Shown here piece by piece: positions 38,501-46,599 of a stretch of DNA of 64,000 bases. The stretch spans positions 310,001 to 374,000 of the forward strand of contig NC_041709.1 of the NCBI RefSeq assembly GCF_900700375.1, given 5' to 3'. Numbering within the stretch: the stretch's first letter is position 1; every line of letters starts with the position of its first letter. The notes beneath the pieces were generated by a model, which was given only the letters and a program-made list of their open reading frames with translations, had not been told where the DNA came from and made no database searches. This DNA is from Denticeps clupeoides. Taxonomy: Eukaryota; Chordata; Actinopteri; Clupeiformes; Denticipitidae. A program made the translations under genes and the position numbers.

Positions 38501-39881
38501 CGGGGGACAGGAAGAAGGGTTTGATGAGGTCGTAGTTGGGCATCCCCGACAAGTCGTACACGGTGAACGCCAGCCGCCGCTCGGCGTCCGCCAGCCAGTT
38601 GCTGACCTGGATGCCCCCGCCCCCCGGCGCCGTCGCCCCGGCGACCACGCACCGCGCCAGCCGGCTGGTCCCCGCCCCCCGCCGCCCCATCAGCACCAGC
38701 TTGAGCCGCGGCTTCACCGCCGGGCGCGACTCGGCCAGCTCCTGCTGGTACGCGGCGATGTACGGGATGCCCTTCATGCACACCTCGTACGGCGGCTGGA
38801 TCAGCGGGTTGTCCTTCACCTTCCAGATGTTCACCTTCAGCAGCTTGCCGAAGTTGTCCGGCAGCATGGCGATCCGGTTGCCCTGCAGCACCAGCTCCTC
38901 CAGCTTCTCCAGCTCCACCACGGAGTCGGGCAGGAAGGTGATGGTGTTGTTGTCCAGCCACAGGTTGGCCAGGTTCTGCAGGTGGCCGATCTGCTCGGGG
39001 AGGAAGGTCAAGTTGTTCCTGCTCAGGTACAGCTCCTCCAAGCCGGAGATTCCCAGGACCACCTGAGGAAACTCGGCGAAGGAGTTGGACGAGAGGTTGA
39101 GCATCTTCAGCGTCTGCAGCTTGCCGAAGGACTGCGGCAGGTCCGTCAGGAGGTTGCTGTCCAGCATCAAGCTCTCCAGGTTCTCCAGGTCACAGAAGGT
39201 CTCGGGCAGCGACGAGACCAGCGTGCTGCTGAGCCACAGAATCTTGATGGACCGCAGCTTCATGATGTTCCCCGGCAGGACCTCCAACTTGTTCCCGGAA
39301 CAGTCCAGCTCCTCCAGGTCCGCGAGGGCCAGCACCTCCGGCGGGAAGCGGCGCAGCCGGTTGTGGTCCACGTCCAGCGTACGGAGCTTCCGGAGCTGGG
39401 AGAAGGACCGGGGCAGGTCGTGGAGCTCGTTGAAGCTGATGTCCAGCTCCTCCAGACTGTGCAGGGCCCCGATCTGCTCAGGCAGGTGCTGGATCTTGTT
39501 GTGGCTGATGCACAGCTTCTTCAGGCCCCTCAGCAGAACGACCTCCTCGGAGAAGTGGCCCAGGCAGTTGTGGCTGAGGTCCAGCTCGCCCAACTCGCTC
39601 AGCTGGAACACGGGCTCGGGCACGGCCGAGAACTTGTTCCTGCGGAGGACCAGGCTCCTCAGGCCGCTCAGCGCCGAGCCCAGCCCCTCCGGCAGCTCCT
39701 GGAGGCCGTTGTTGCCCAGGTTGAGCACCTCGATCTCCTTCATGTGGTCGGGGAAGGTGATCTTCTGGCTGTTTTTGGAGCTGAGCGTGAGCTGGCGCAG
39801 GTTGCTCCTCAGCCTTCTGGAGCGCAGGGCCGCATCCCGCCACAGCCTGGCCGTCTTCAGGTTGCTCTCCGTCGCGGCCAT
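20497..39881 (-). CDS. mfhas1: Mfhas1, LRR-ROC-COR protein
   Basis: Malignant fibrous histiocytoma amplified sequence 1 is a ROCO-type signalling protein linked to innate-immune and growth signalling. Exon 1 is 37103-39881 and exon 2 is 20497-20627. They join inside a glycine codon to 969 residues; the human protein is about 1052. About twelve leucine-rich repeats fill residues 45-360, then a ROC GTPase domain from about 390, then COR. Exon 2 encodes [20 protein letters not shown] and ends TVVSPCLK, the expected C-terminus. The chosen ATG (39881) has the stronger Kozak context (GCCATGG) and gives [20 protein letters not shown]; an in-frame ATG at 39905 would add 8 residues. The Walker A segment reads GRRGAGTS, with T where the family has K. 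G3 (YDLSG) and G4 (GTHVD) look normal. Exon 1 is very GC-rich. The 16.5 kb intron is full of repeats. eri1 is the next gene upstream, as in human 8p23.1. Confidence 0.93.
20642..21178 (+). mobile_element. 3' end of a non-LTR retrotransposon (clade not assigned)
   Basis: An open stretch from 20663 translates to [20 protein letters not shown], then [13 protein letters not shown], then a stop. This is a typical C-terminal end of fish non-LTR elements. It is followed by a 3' UTR ending GTGACAAATAAAATTAGAATTTGAAA. A possible target-site duplication AAATGAA flanks it. It ends only about 15 bases from the mfhas1 exon 2 acceptor. Confidence 0.75.
21179..22989. other. mfhas1 intron, unique sequence
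   Basis: No exon-like signal for another gene. A CTCF-like but imperfect CCACTAGAGGGAG lies at about 21345, and a short L2-tail-like scrap (CATCCAAAGCGACTTACAAG) at about 22590-22612. A GATA repeat is seen near 22925-22940. Confidence 0.4.
22990..23155 (-). mobile_element. tRNA-derived SINE, type 2
   Basis: Tail (GTGATTCACAGCATAGCACAG), body (GTGTGGGGACGGGACCTC) and a box B relic (GGGATTTGAACC) are present in reverse orientation. The head end is lost. Confidence 0.8.
23156..24327. other. mfhas1 intron, unique sequence
   Basis: Mostly non-repetitive, moderately GC-rich DNA. No supported gene was seen, though motif-like regulatory DNA cannot be excluded. Confidence 0.35.
24328..24448. repeat. 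Complex (TG)n/(TACG) microsatellite, left part
   Basis: Mixed GTGTGTACGTGTGTGCGTG units. The same kind of array resumes at 26456 on the far side of an L2 LINE, so the two look like one array split by the insertion. Confidence 0.9.
24449..26452 (-). mobile_element. L2-clade LINE, 5'-truncated, second subfamily
   Basis: A 401-codon open stretch (25133-26338) contains the reverse transcriptase: [60 protein letters not shown] and [15 protein letters not shown] with YADD. The C-terminal part ([35 protein letters not shown]) continues in other frames between 24720 and 25263, and the N-terminal piece ([19 protein letters not shown]) is out of frame near 26400. The endonuclease is missing. The 3' end has the tail GTAAGTCGCTTTGGATAAAA and then AAAGT repeats. 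It differs from the 17.3 kb copy in sequence and tail repeat, so it is another L2 lineage and looks younger. Confidence 0.92.
26456..26768. repeat. Complex (TG)n/(TACG) microsatellite, right part
   Basis: About 310 bases of TG runs punctuated by TACG and TGCA. Purine-pyrimidine alternation is nearly perfect, so left-handed (Z) DNA is possible. Long ORFs across it coding for alternating V and C, or H and T, are artefacts. Confidence 0.95.
26769..28538. other. mfhas1 intron, unique sequence
   Basis: No gene recognised. The part from 27260 to 27760 is AT-rich and looks like an old unclassified repeat, but no family features are visible. Confidence 0.35.
28539..28762 (+). mobile_element. tRNA-derived SINE, type 2, near full length
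   Basis: It runs from GGGGCAGTGGTGGCCTAGCG (box A region) through GGTTCGAATCCCGATCTGCG (box B) and the body CACCGTCCCCACACGCTGCT to the tail TGCTGTGCTGCAGTGTTTCA and CACTTCACTT. It is the best reference copy for the family in this window. Confidence 0.9.
28763..29731. other. mfhas1 intron, unique sequence
   Basis: No gene recognised. The segment 29268-29327 (CAGACCACAGCTCACATGTG...) reappears at about 30920-30985 beyond the LINE. Confidence 0.35.
29732..30701 (+). mobile_element. L2-clade LINE, 5'-truncated, same subfamily as the 17.3 kb copy
   Basis: It begins inside the reverse transcriptase at [20 protein letters not shown] and continues to the C-terminus ([28 protein letters not shown]) and a 3' UTR ending in TGCCGTAAATGTAAATGTAA. 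The frame is broken in at least two places (near 30045 and 30290). Nucleotide-level similarity to the 17303-18757 element is high by eye. Confidence 0.9.
30702..32061. other. mfhas1 intron, unique sequence with small repeat scraps
   Basis: No gene recognised. A short GGGGTGTTGAAATTATCGCA stretch at about 31146 resembles the end of an unclassified DNA transposon. Otherwise non-repetitive. Confidence 0.35.
32062..32552 (-). mobile_element. Tc1/mariner-like DNA transposon remnant with long terminal inverted repeats
   Basis: The ends read ACAGGTCAAAAGTCTGGACA (left) and the reverse complement CTTTTGTCCTGT (right). The inverted repeats are about 125 bases long (32065-32190 against 32421-32552). 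The minus strand of the middle encodes a relic of the Tc1 DDE region (QSPDLNP-like, then VWGELDQ), heavily deleted. A second copy is at 52010-52631. Confidence 0.8.
32559..32587. repeat. (TG)n microsatellite
   Basis: Uninterrupted TG run next to the Tc1-like element. Confidence 0.9.
32588..35559. other. mfhas1 intron, unique sequence
   Basis: No supported gene, RNA or named repeat. Short GTTGTT runs are present near 35010. Texture is mixed AT/GC. Confidence 0.35.
35560..35760. promoter_or_regulatory. CpG-rich block with palindromic RFX X-box
   Basis: Within the mfhas1 intron, a CpG-rich patch contains GTCGCCATGGCGAC (35620-35633). This is a perfect palindrome matching the X-box consensus GTNRCC...RGYNAC bound by RFX factors. 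A GGGCGGGGCC GC-box lies at about 35653. It could be an internal promoter or enhancer; no transcript is visible. Confidence 0.5.
35793..35846 (+). mobile_element. SINE type 1 fragment
   Basis: CCACTCACCACCATCGTGTCCCTGAGCAGGACAC is an isolated internal piece of the type 1 SINE lying just before the tandem array. Confidence 0.6.
35875..37098 (+). repeat. Tandem array expanded inside a type 1 SINE
   Basis: A SINE head (GTAGCCTAGTGGGTAACACA) at 35879 and a SINE tail (GGTAAACGCTGTAAATGGG) at 37080 bracket 13 tandem units of the SINE middle. Units, taken from GAAGACCCGGGTTCG, start at 35915, 36009, 36092, 36175, 36269, 36363, 36446, 36529, 36623, 36717, 36811, 36905 and 36999. They are 94 bases long, or 83 where ACTACGAACCA is missing. 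The pattern 83-83-94-94 occurs twice, giving a 354-base higher-order unit. Units are almost identical. The array lies in the mfhas1 intron and stops 3 bases before its splice donor. Confidence 0.93.
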
Positions 39882-40240
39882 GGCGTCCTCACCGAGCGCG
39901 ATCATCGCTTCTCCCGGGACGAGGCGGCGTCCTCCTCAGCTGCGCCATGTCCCCTGTCCCCCTGTCCCCGCCGGCGCCTCCTCTGGCGCATGTCCGATCC
40001 AGGCGAGCAAGTCGCGCCGAGACGCCCCGTCCTGCGTGCGCGCGGGCGCGCGCGTGCTCGTGTGCGCGCCGCCGCGGTCCCGCGCGCGTCCGTGTCGTCA
40101 GAACCGGCCCGGGAACGCGCCTCCGGGCAGCAGTGGCCCGTATGTACACACCGGCTTATCATTTCGATCACTAAGCCGCCTTAATAACTGGATAACTGAT
40201 AGTAATAACTGTGAATTATTTTCCGAGTAGTGCCCTGCTT
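39882..40240 (-). promoter_or_regulatory. mfhas1: mfhas1 5' UTR and CpG-rich promoter region
   Basis: Very CpG-rich sequence upstream of the start codon, with long CGCG runs at 40035-40095. No TATA box is seen. The transcription start is not determinable. Confidence 0.5.
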
Positions 40241-40362
40241 CAGCATACGTCATGTGGGGTCAGAAATATATAAAACTACTTAAAGAAAGAACTTGGAACA
40301 GTAAAGCGGTGTGGAAATGTCGCCACCTGTCGGTCAGGACGAGCAACCACACCCACCTTTTG

Positions 40363-40555
40363 TTTACATTTACATTTACGGCATTTATCAGACACCCTTA
40401 TCCAGAGCGATTTACAACCAGTAGTTACAGGGACAGTCCCCCCTGGAGCAACTTAGGGTTAAGTGTCTTGCTCAGGGACACAATGGTAGTAAGTGGGGTT
40501 TGAACCTGGGTCTTCTGGTTCATAGGCGAGTGTGTTACCCGCTAGGCTACTACCA
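40363..40555 (-). mobile_element. tRNA-derived SINE, type 1, near full length
   Basis: Plus strand: TTTACATTTACATTTACGGC tail, GGTTTGAACCTGGGTCTTCT around box B, and head GGCGAGTGTGTTACCCGCTA. Nearly consensus, so relatively recent. Confidence 0.92.
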
Positions 40556-40920
40556 GTTTACTGTTTTGGCGGTTTGTTACTCACATGCAATTACCGCGAA
40601 CAATTGCTCCAGTATTCTTTTTCCTATAAAACTACCATAAAATGTGAGAATACTTAGGGAAAGCGAGCAAGAAGGGAAATAGCATGAGACGCTGGGGGAC
40701 TTCCAACACCTGCTAGTAAGGACGATTTTTGGACAGTTTTGATTTGCACGTATGGATTTGGGGTGTATTCTTTGGTCTAAGAATCAACTGCTTGATTTAA
40801 ATCTTGATGCTGTCCTGACATGTTAAGGGGTCTACTGTTTTATAAAAAAAATTAAAACACTTTTTTGACAAGACCTGTAAGAAGAAATAAAGAATCTCCA
40901 TTCAAAAAGCCCAAGGCAGC
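40556..40920. other. Spacer between mfhas1 and eri1, nothing recognised
   Basis: AT-rich unique sequence without gene-like signals. Confidence 0.4.
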
Positions 40921-41269
40921 TTTTATTGATGTCAACAGGGCAGGGGGTTTAAAAGAGTGCATCTTGTGTGCAAATGAAGCTCAATGACTGAATTACATAG
41001 CCTCTGCAGCAGCAGGAAATCATCCGGTAATATTAAATGAAAGACCTGAAATTGGCACTATGGCTGAGAAGCGCAGAGCGTGCAGAGGTAATGGTCAAAA
41101 AGAACAAACCCAACCCAAGTGGATAGCATCAGCGGTGCACGTAGGGGAGACATAACGCACAACTCCGCTTGTGCCTGATTCCATTAATGCTGATCTGTAA
41201 AGAAAGACATCACACACTCGATCCAGAGATTTAATAACGTGATATAGGCGTGGGATCGGGGACAGGTCA
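40921..41269 (-). other. eri1: eri1 3' UTR with candidate poly(A) signal
   Basis: AATAAAA on the minus strand at 40921-40926 lies about 345 bases after the eri1 stop codon, and no better signal occurs between. Confidence 0.5.
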
Positions 41270-44200
41270 TTAGTCTCGGCTTCTTGGATTATGTGGAGGC
41301 GGAGACACTTCCACGGGCGCGGAGCTGGGCACGTTGCGGACCTCGCCCGCATGCAAGTGCTCGTTGACGCGGAGCTGACAGCCGTCCTGCAGCATGCGCG
41401 TGGCGATGCGGGCGATGTTGCGCGAGTCGTCGAGGCCACAGTGGGGCCGGCCCTCGTACTGCAGCCCCAGCTTCTCCAGCATGCTGCTCAGCTTGGTCTG
41501 TGTACGCGGGACCTGGCAGGAATACGGCGGTCTCGGATCAGCACGGAATGACCATCATTACAAGTTCTGCATGTCTAACTGGGTGGAAATCACACCTTGT
41601 AAAAGTTTCCATAGGACTTTCTGATGTTGATCCATTTCTTGGCAAATTTTGGATGTTTGATTCGGCTGATTTTACACTGCATGTTAAGGAACTTACTCAT
41701 GTCCCAGGATCTGGAAAAACAGCATAACATTACAAATGTGAGACTAGAATGACTCATTCATTCTTATTGGCCCCTTTCTACTGGATATTTAATGCAATTT
41801 ACATAATTATGAGAACCATACCCATCAGTCAGCAGAGCGTATCTGTATTTCGTGCCCAGCTCTCTCTCTTGAAGCCAGGTCACCACCCGCCGCAGGACGT
41901 TACCGAATGTGTCCGCTTGGTCTACCATTTCCTGAAGGAGGAAGCAGAATCCCAGAATCCAAACGTGACTCACTTATACCTAGAATGTCGACGTAAACAT
42001 TGGATACGAGTTCAAACCCTCACCTGTGTAATTCCAGTCAACTGGGTGCAGAAGTCCGAGAGTTTGGGGTTTAGTTCTGGTTTCACGTATTCCTGAAAAG
42101 TGTCAACCTCCAAACACAAATATTACAAAAATCTTTTAAAAAAATAATATTTAAAAATATTTATTTATTTATTTAAGTCTTTCCAGCAAGAACTGTTTTT
42201 GTTCTTTTGTATTTAGTCAACGTTCCTTTTCATTTATGCTCGTTACTCCATTACATTTACAGCATTTACCAGACACCCTTATCCAGAGCCACTTACAGTC
42301 AGTAGTTACAGGGACAGTCCCCCCCTGGAGACACTCCAGGCAGGAACCCACTATTCTACTACCACCCTTCCTCTAGACATATATAGCCATTTCAGAAACA
42401 CGTTGTTGGGGAAAAAAGGGCATCGGTGCATTTTTTAATTTATAACCAACATTAAATGGCATCATTTGAATTGTTTTAAATTAATACATAAATAAAAGCA
42501 TGTAAGATGATTTGCAATTTTCACTTATTTCACTAGAAAAACAAAATTAAAAATCACAAAACCTGGAGGGACTTAAAGGCGTAGGACACATTTAGTTGTG
42601 TCCACCATGTGCTGTGCATCACAGTGACAATAATAATAATCACTTTCACAAACTCCTGCATCAGGGTTGAAATGAGAAGTGAGAAGTGAAAATCTGGCAT
42701 TCTCTACACGCAGCCTCCGCCCGTCACCAACTCACAATGTGCAGCGTGCGCGTGTTGACGAGGACGATGGGGAACTCGATGATCTCGTGGAGGAAACCCG
42801 GCGGGTTGCTCTCCTCGCAGGTGGCCTCGAAGTCCACCACGCAGATGAAGTCGTAGTACGTGTCGGTGACGCCGCCCTCGGCCGCGGCCACCAGGAGCTT
42901 CTGCTTCTTGCAGTGGCTCTTCAGCCGCTTCCTCAGCACGTCCTTCACACCCCTGCACACACGGCAACGGCCGCAACATTACACGCGTACGGGGCCCGGG
43001 GCCCTCGGAGCGCAGCGCGGGACCGACCTGGTGTCCAGCTTCAGCTCGGCCAACTTGAGGCGAAGCTCGTCCCGGTCCATGCGGTTGATGTGGCCGTTGG
43101 CCAGCGCGATCTCTTTGTAAACGGGGTCACCGAACTCGCCCCGGGAGGGCGTGACGGGGTCCCCAACACTGCTGGACGTGGTGCCGCACTTCTTGACCTG
43201 ACAATGGGAACGTGGAGGGTTACGGGGGGAAATGGTGTTTATGGATGTTAGGACAGACGGGGCTTTTTGAGAAATACGACGTTAAGCATTATTAAATATA
43301 AAATGTATAACCGAGAGGACGGCTGTGAGGCGTAAACCGTATATTATATACGTTTGGCCAATGGGGGAGATTTTGGTTATACTGGACTGGCGCAGAAATA
43401 TCGGCACCTGTGGTCCAACATGGTGCTGGTGGATGGAGCGGGACATGATGTCCCAGACGTGCTCAACTGGACTCAGGTCTGGGGAACGGGCGGGTCAGTC
43501 TATAGTATCAATACCTTCATCTTGCAGGAACTGCTGATACTCCAGCCACATGAGGTCCAGCCTTATCTTGCATTAGGAGGAACCCAGGAACAACTGCACC
43601 AGCATATGGTCTCACAAGGGGTCTGAGGAGCTCTTCTCGGTAACCAATGGCAGTCAGGCCACCTCATGGATCACATGGAAGGCTGTGCGGACCCCCAAAG
43701 AAATGCCACCCCACAAACCAGTCATGCTGGAGGATGTTACAGGGAGCAGAACGTTCTCCACGGCGTCTCCAGAATCTGTCACGTGTGCTCAGAGCACAGG
43801 ACGCCAGTGGCAAATGCCACGTGGACGTCGGGCCCTCGTACCACCATCAGAGTCTGTTTCTGACAGTTTGAGCAGACACATGCACATTTGTGGCCTGCTG
43901 GAGGTCATTTTGCAGGGTTCTGACAGTGCTCCTCCCGTTCCTCCTTGCACGAAGGTGGAGGTCCTGCTGCTGGGTTGCCTGTCTCCTGGTAGCGCCTCCA
44001 TGCTCTGGACACTACGCTGACAGACACAGACCTTCTTGCCACAGCTTGAATTCATGTGCTGTCCTGCACGAGCTGCACTACCTGAGCCACCTGTGTGGGT
44101 TCTAGACTCAGTTTCACGCTACCACCAGAGTAAAAGCACCGCCAGCACTCAAAAGTGACCAAAACCAGAAAGTTTAGGAAGTGAGAAGTGGTCTGTGGTC

Positions 44201-45227
44201 ACCACCTGCAGGACCTTTATTGGCAACGTCTTGGTAACTGCCTATAATGTCAAATTGACTGTCGATCAGTGTCGCTTCCTAAATGGACAGTTTCTGTATG
44301 GACACGCAAACGTATCTCACAGCAAATATATTTCTGGCTTAAGGCAGAAAGTTACTTGCTGTTAACGTACAGCTGCGGTCCCTGTCCTGTCGTTCTTTGC
44401 ATATACCGATGCAAAACGGCGTAATGTTATAGGTGCCGTGTTGCGAGAGCTGCACTCAACAGAAGATGATTTAAGGATTCAGGTATTTATTCGTTTTATG
44501 TGGTTTGTGTCCTCGATGTGCATGGAAATGACCAGGAGTGGTCTTCTCCGTCTCGGCCCCTCGGTGGTGGAATGAACTTCCAGCTCAGTCACTGAGCACC
44601 TTCACACGGCAGCTCAACACCTTCCTCTTTAGAGAAGATTTAGATGAACTTGTAACCTTCTTCTTGTCTGAATAAAAAGATTGTATTCATAGTTGGGGGT
44701 CCTAGTGAACCTGAACTGACCGCTTCATCCATGGTGACATGGAAGCACGTTGTAAGTCGCTCTGGATACGGCCGTCTGGTAAGTGCCGTAAAATGTAAAT
44801 GGTGGTCCAAGCCTGTTTGGTGCGCTATGCAAAAAAAAAAATTAAACGCTACAGCTGAATACAAAAAATTTCGTATAATCTTTCCAGAGGAAAGAACATC
44901 AGGTCCGCGCACCCAAGACATTCACATTTACAGCGTTTACCCTTATCCAGAGGGACTTAAAATCAGTAGTTACAGGGACAGTCCCCCCTGGAGACACTCA
45001 GGGTTAAGTGTCTCAGGGACACGATGGTAGTAAGTGGGATTTGAACCTGGCTCTTCTGGTTCATAGACGAGTGTGTTACCCACTAGGCTACTACCACCCG
45101 TTTTTACCACCCAGAAAAGTTCCGTCGTCAGACCCACACTCACCGCGGGACCGCCGGACGAGCCGGACGCCGACGCGGAGCTCACGTTTTTGTCCGCAGC
45201 TTGGATGTTCTCCTTCTGTTCCTCCAT
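41270..45227 (-). CDS. eri1: 3'-5' exoribonuclease 1 (ERI1/THEX1)
   Basis: ERI1 is a DEDDh exonuclease that trims histone mRNA stem-loops and 5.8S rRNA 3' ends and degrades siRNAs. Coding exons on the minus strand are 45144-45227, 43028-43197, 42736-42952, 42024-42107, 41822-41931, 41596-41710 and 41270-41512, all in phase, giving 340 residues (human about 349). The start ATG opens MEEQKENIQAADKN. A SAP-type nucleic-acid-binding helix pair (RDELRLKLAELKLDTRGVKD) spans residues 65-100. The exonuclease begins at YYDFICVVDFEAT, whose D125 and E127 are the first catalytic acids; LLTDGSWDMSKF and PHCGLDDSRNIARI supply the remaining DEDDh residues. The exon 2 donor (GTCGGT) is weak. Intron 1 holds a Tc1-like relic, an L2 fragment and a SINE. 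The neighbour order with mfhas1 matches vertebrate synteny. Confidence 0.95.
42251..42367 (-). mobile_element. tRNA-derived SINE, type 1, internally deleted (eri1 intron 3)
   Basis: The L2-like tail TTACATTTACAGCATTTACC and the CAGGGACAGTCCCCCCCTGG block are present; most of the box B/A region is gone. Confidence 0.8.
42576..42652 (+). mobile_element. SINE type 2 tail fragment (eri1 intron 3)
   Basis: Only the last part (AGGACACATTTAGTTGTGTC, TGTGCTGTGCATCACAGTGA) remains, followed by an AATAAT repeat. Confidence 0.7.
43385..44306 (-). mobile_element. Tc1-like DNA transposon relic (eri1 intron 1)
   Basis: Minus-strand translation in pieces gives LTAIGYREELLRPLVRPYAG, LLMQDKAGPHVAGV and DLSPVEHVWDIMSRSIH. 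These correspond to the second and third catalytic-acid regions of Tc1-type transposases. Stops and frame changes show it is dead. The last base of the D-containing motif (QDKAGPH for the usual QDNARPH) is changed too. The terminal repeats could not be placed exactly, so the ends are approximate. Confidence 0.75.
44541..44802 (+). mobile_element. L2-clade LINE 3' fragment (eri1 intron 1)
   Basis: It carries the C-terminal coding end ([15 protein letters not shown]-like, then [10 protein letters not shown]) and the 3' UTR ending in TTGTAAGTCGCTCTGGATAC and TAAGTGCCGTAAAATGTAAA. It is the same subfamily as the 29.7 kb copy. Confidence 0.85.
44922..45099 (-). mobile_element. tRNA-derived SINE, type 1 (eri1 intron 1)
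   Basis: The tail (ATTTACAGCGTTTACCCTTA), box B region (GATTTGAACCTGGCTCTTCT) and head (GAGTGTGTTACCCACTAGGC) are all present. It ends 45 bases from the eri1 exon 1 donor. Confidence 0.9.
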
Positions 45228-45870
45228 TCCGCCGAACCGCCGTCACGGGGTTTTTCCCGCGTCTCGGCGCCGAGAGGGAACCGCGGCAACCGGGAGGCGG
45301 AGAACCGGCGGGCAGCGACGGATAAAGCGCGGCGACGCGACGCGACGACGGCCACCAGGCTGTCGCCTAATCTTTGCTGGTGATATTTAGTTATCGTAGT
45401 TTAAGAGCTGTTCCTCAGCTTCCGGCCCCGTGTTCAGCATGTGTCCCGGCGTCACACAGCGCCACCCGCAGGACTGGAGAGTCGCTGCAGGGTCCCGACT
45501 CCGCGGCTCGCTGCTTTTGTTCGGTTGGTTGGTTGATTTCTGCCAAGAAATGTACCGCTGTGTAGAAATTGTATTGATTTTGTACTTTTATTTATATTTA
45601 AACTAGCAAATACTTTCGGGTTGACATTTCCCCACATTAACACGCCGTTAAAACGAGCCGTCCGGCGTCCTCCGGTCCGGCGGGTGGCGGTTAAGCGGCC
45701 GCTTTTCACCGCAGCGCTTCACGCCGATTCACCGCGACGAAGCGACAGCGAACAAAAACATTCCCGGAGGACGGCGGCATGTAGAGGTCCCCCGGCCAGC
45801 GCCCACGTCTGTCTGTCCGGTTTCTCTGGTCGTTTTTTGTGGATTTTAGTGCCTCGGTTGACCAGGTGAG
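45228..45870. promoter_or_regulatory. Shared head-to-head promoter of eri1 (-) and gmcl1 (+)
   Basis: A CpG-rich island separates the eri1 start codon from a likely non-coding first exon of gmcl1 that ends at 45865 with a strong donor (CCAG, then GTGAGCG). The matching acceptor, GGCTCTCCAG, lies at 46597 just before the gmcl1 ATG. AT-rich, SINE-bearing DNA fills the interval, which argues against a promoter directly upstream of the ATG. No TATA box is seen. Confidence 0.6.
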
Positions 45871-45955
45871 CGCTCGGAATGCAGCAGCGTCAGCGGGTTA
45901 GCTGGCGAGCTAAAGCTAGTAGGTGGTCTGGCCTGGAATTATAATAATAATGAGT

Positions 45956-46135
45956 ACATTTACATTCACAGCATTTACCAGAGCGCCTTACAGTCAGTAG
46001 TTACAGGGACAGTCCCCTCCTGGAGACACTCAGGGTTAAGTGTCCTGCTCAGGGACACAATGGTAGCAAGTGGGATTTGAACCTGGGTCTTCTGGTTCAT
46101 AGACGAGTGTGGTACCTGCCAGGCTACTAGCACCC
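45956..46135 (-). mobile_element. tRNA-derived SINE, type 1 (gmcl1 5' intron)
   Basis: The tail ACATTTACATTCACAGCATT, the box B region GATTTGAACCTGGGTCTTCT and a damaged head (GAGTGTGGTACCTGCCAGGC) are present. Confidence 0.88.
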
Positions 46136-46590
46136 TACCATTTTGAAATATGTAATAAGCATGTAAAGTTTTTTTTCTGAAGTAAAGTTCTGGAAAATGA
46201 ACTGAAATCGGATTGACGCATGAATGTATAAGATGGAGATATTATTTGGTATTGTGAATGTTCAAATGATATCTACAATATAATTGTGGCGTGATCTCTA
46301 AACTATATTTTTGTATCCCTGCAATTGCATTGTGTCTAGTTTTAAATATAATTGAAGATTTCAGAAATATAATTGTGTATAACCTTAATGGTATTTTTAA
46401 TAGTGACAATGTATTTACATGTAATGGAAATTTGCATTAGTGATTGAAAAGTCATGGAAGTTATTTTAGTAAAAATGCGTAAGAACCCTGAATACAAATG
46501 TCATGCCGAAGCGCTGCATAAACACAAGGAAATGGTTACTAGAGAAAGTGGAATATGAATGAGGGCTCTAGTGACTTGCTGGGCGTGGCT
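46136..46590. other. AT-rich stretch, probable gmcl1 first intron
   Basis: No gene or repeat recognised. Confidence 0.4.
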
Positions 46591-46599
46591 CTCCAGGCG

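Noticed and set aside
37095-40184. A 1029-codon plus-strand ORF opposite mfhas1 exon 1
   Set aside because: It is the antisense of a GC-rich coding exon whose third positions avoid stop-making bases. It has low-complexity Q/V/L/R composition and resembles no family.
46555-46599. Upstream in-frame ATG at 46555 as gmcl1 start
   Set aside because: An acceptor-like CTCTCCAG lies between it and the ATG at 46600, and only the latter gives the conserved MGSLSSR start.
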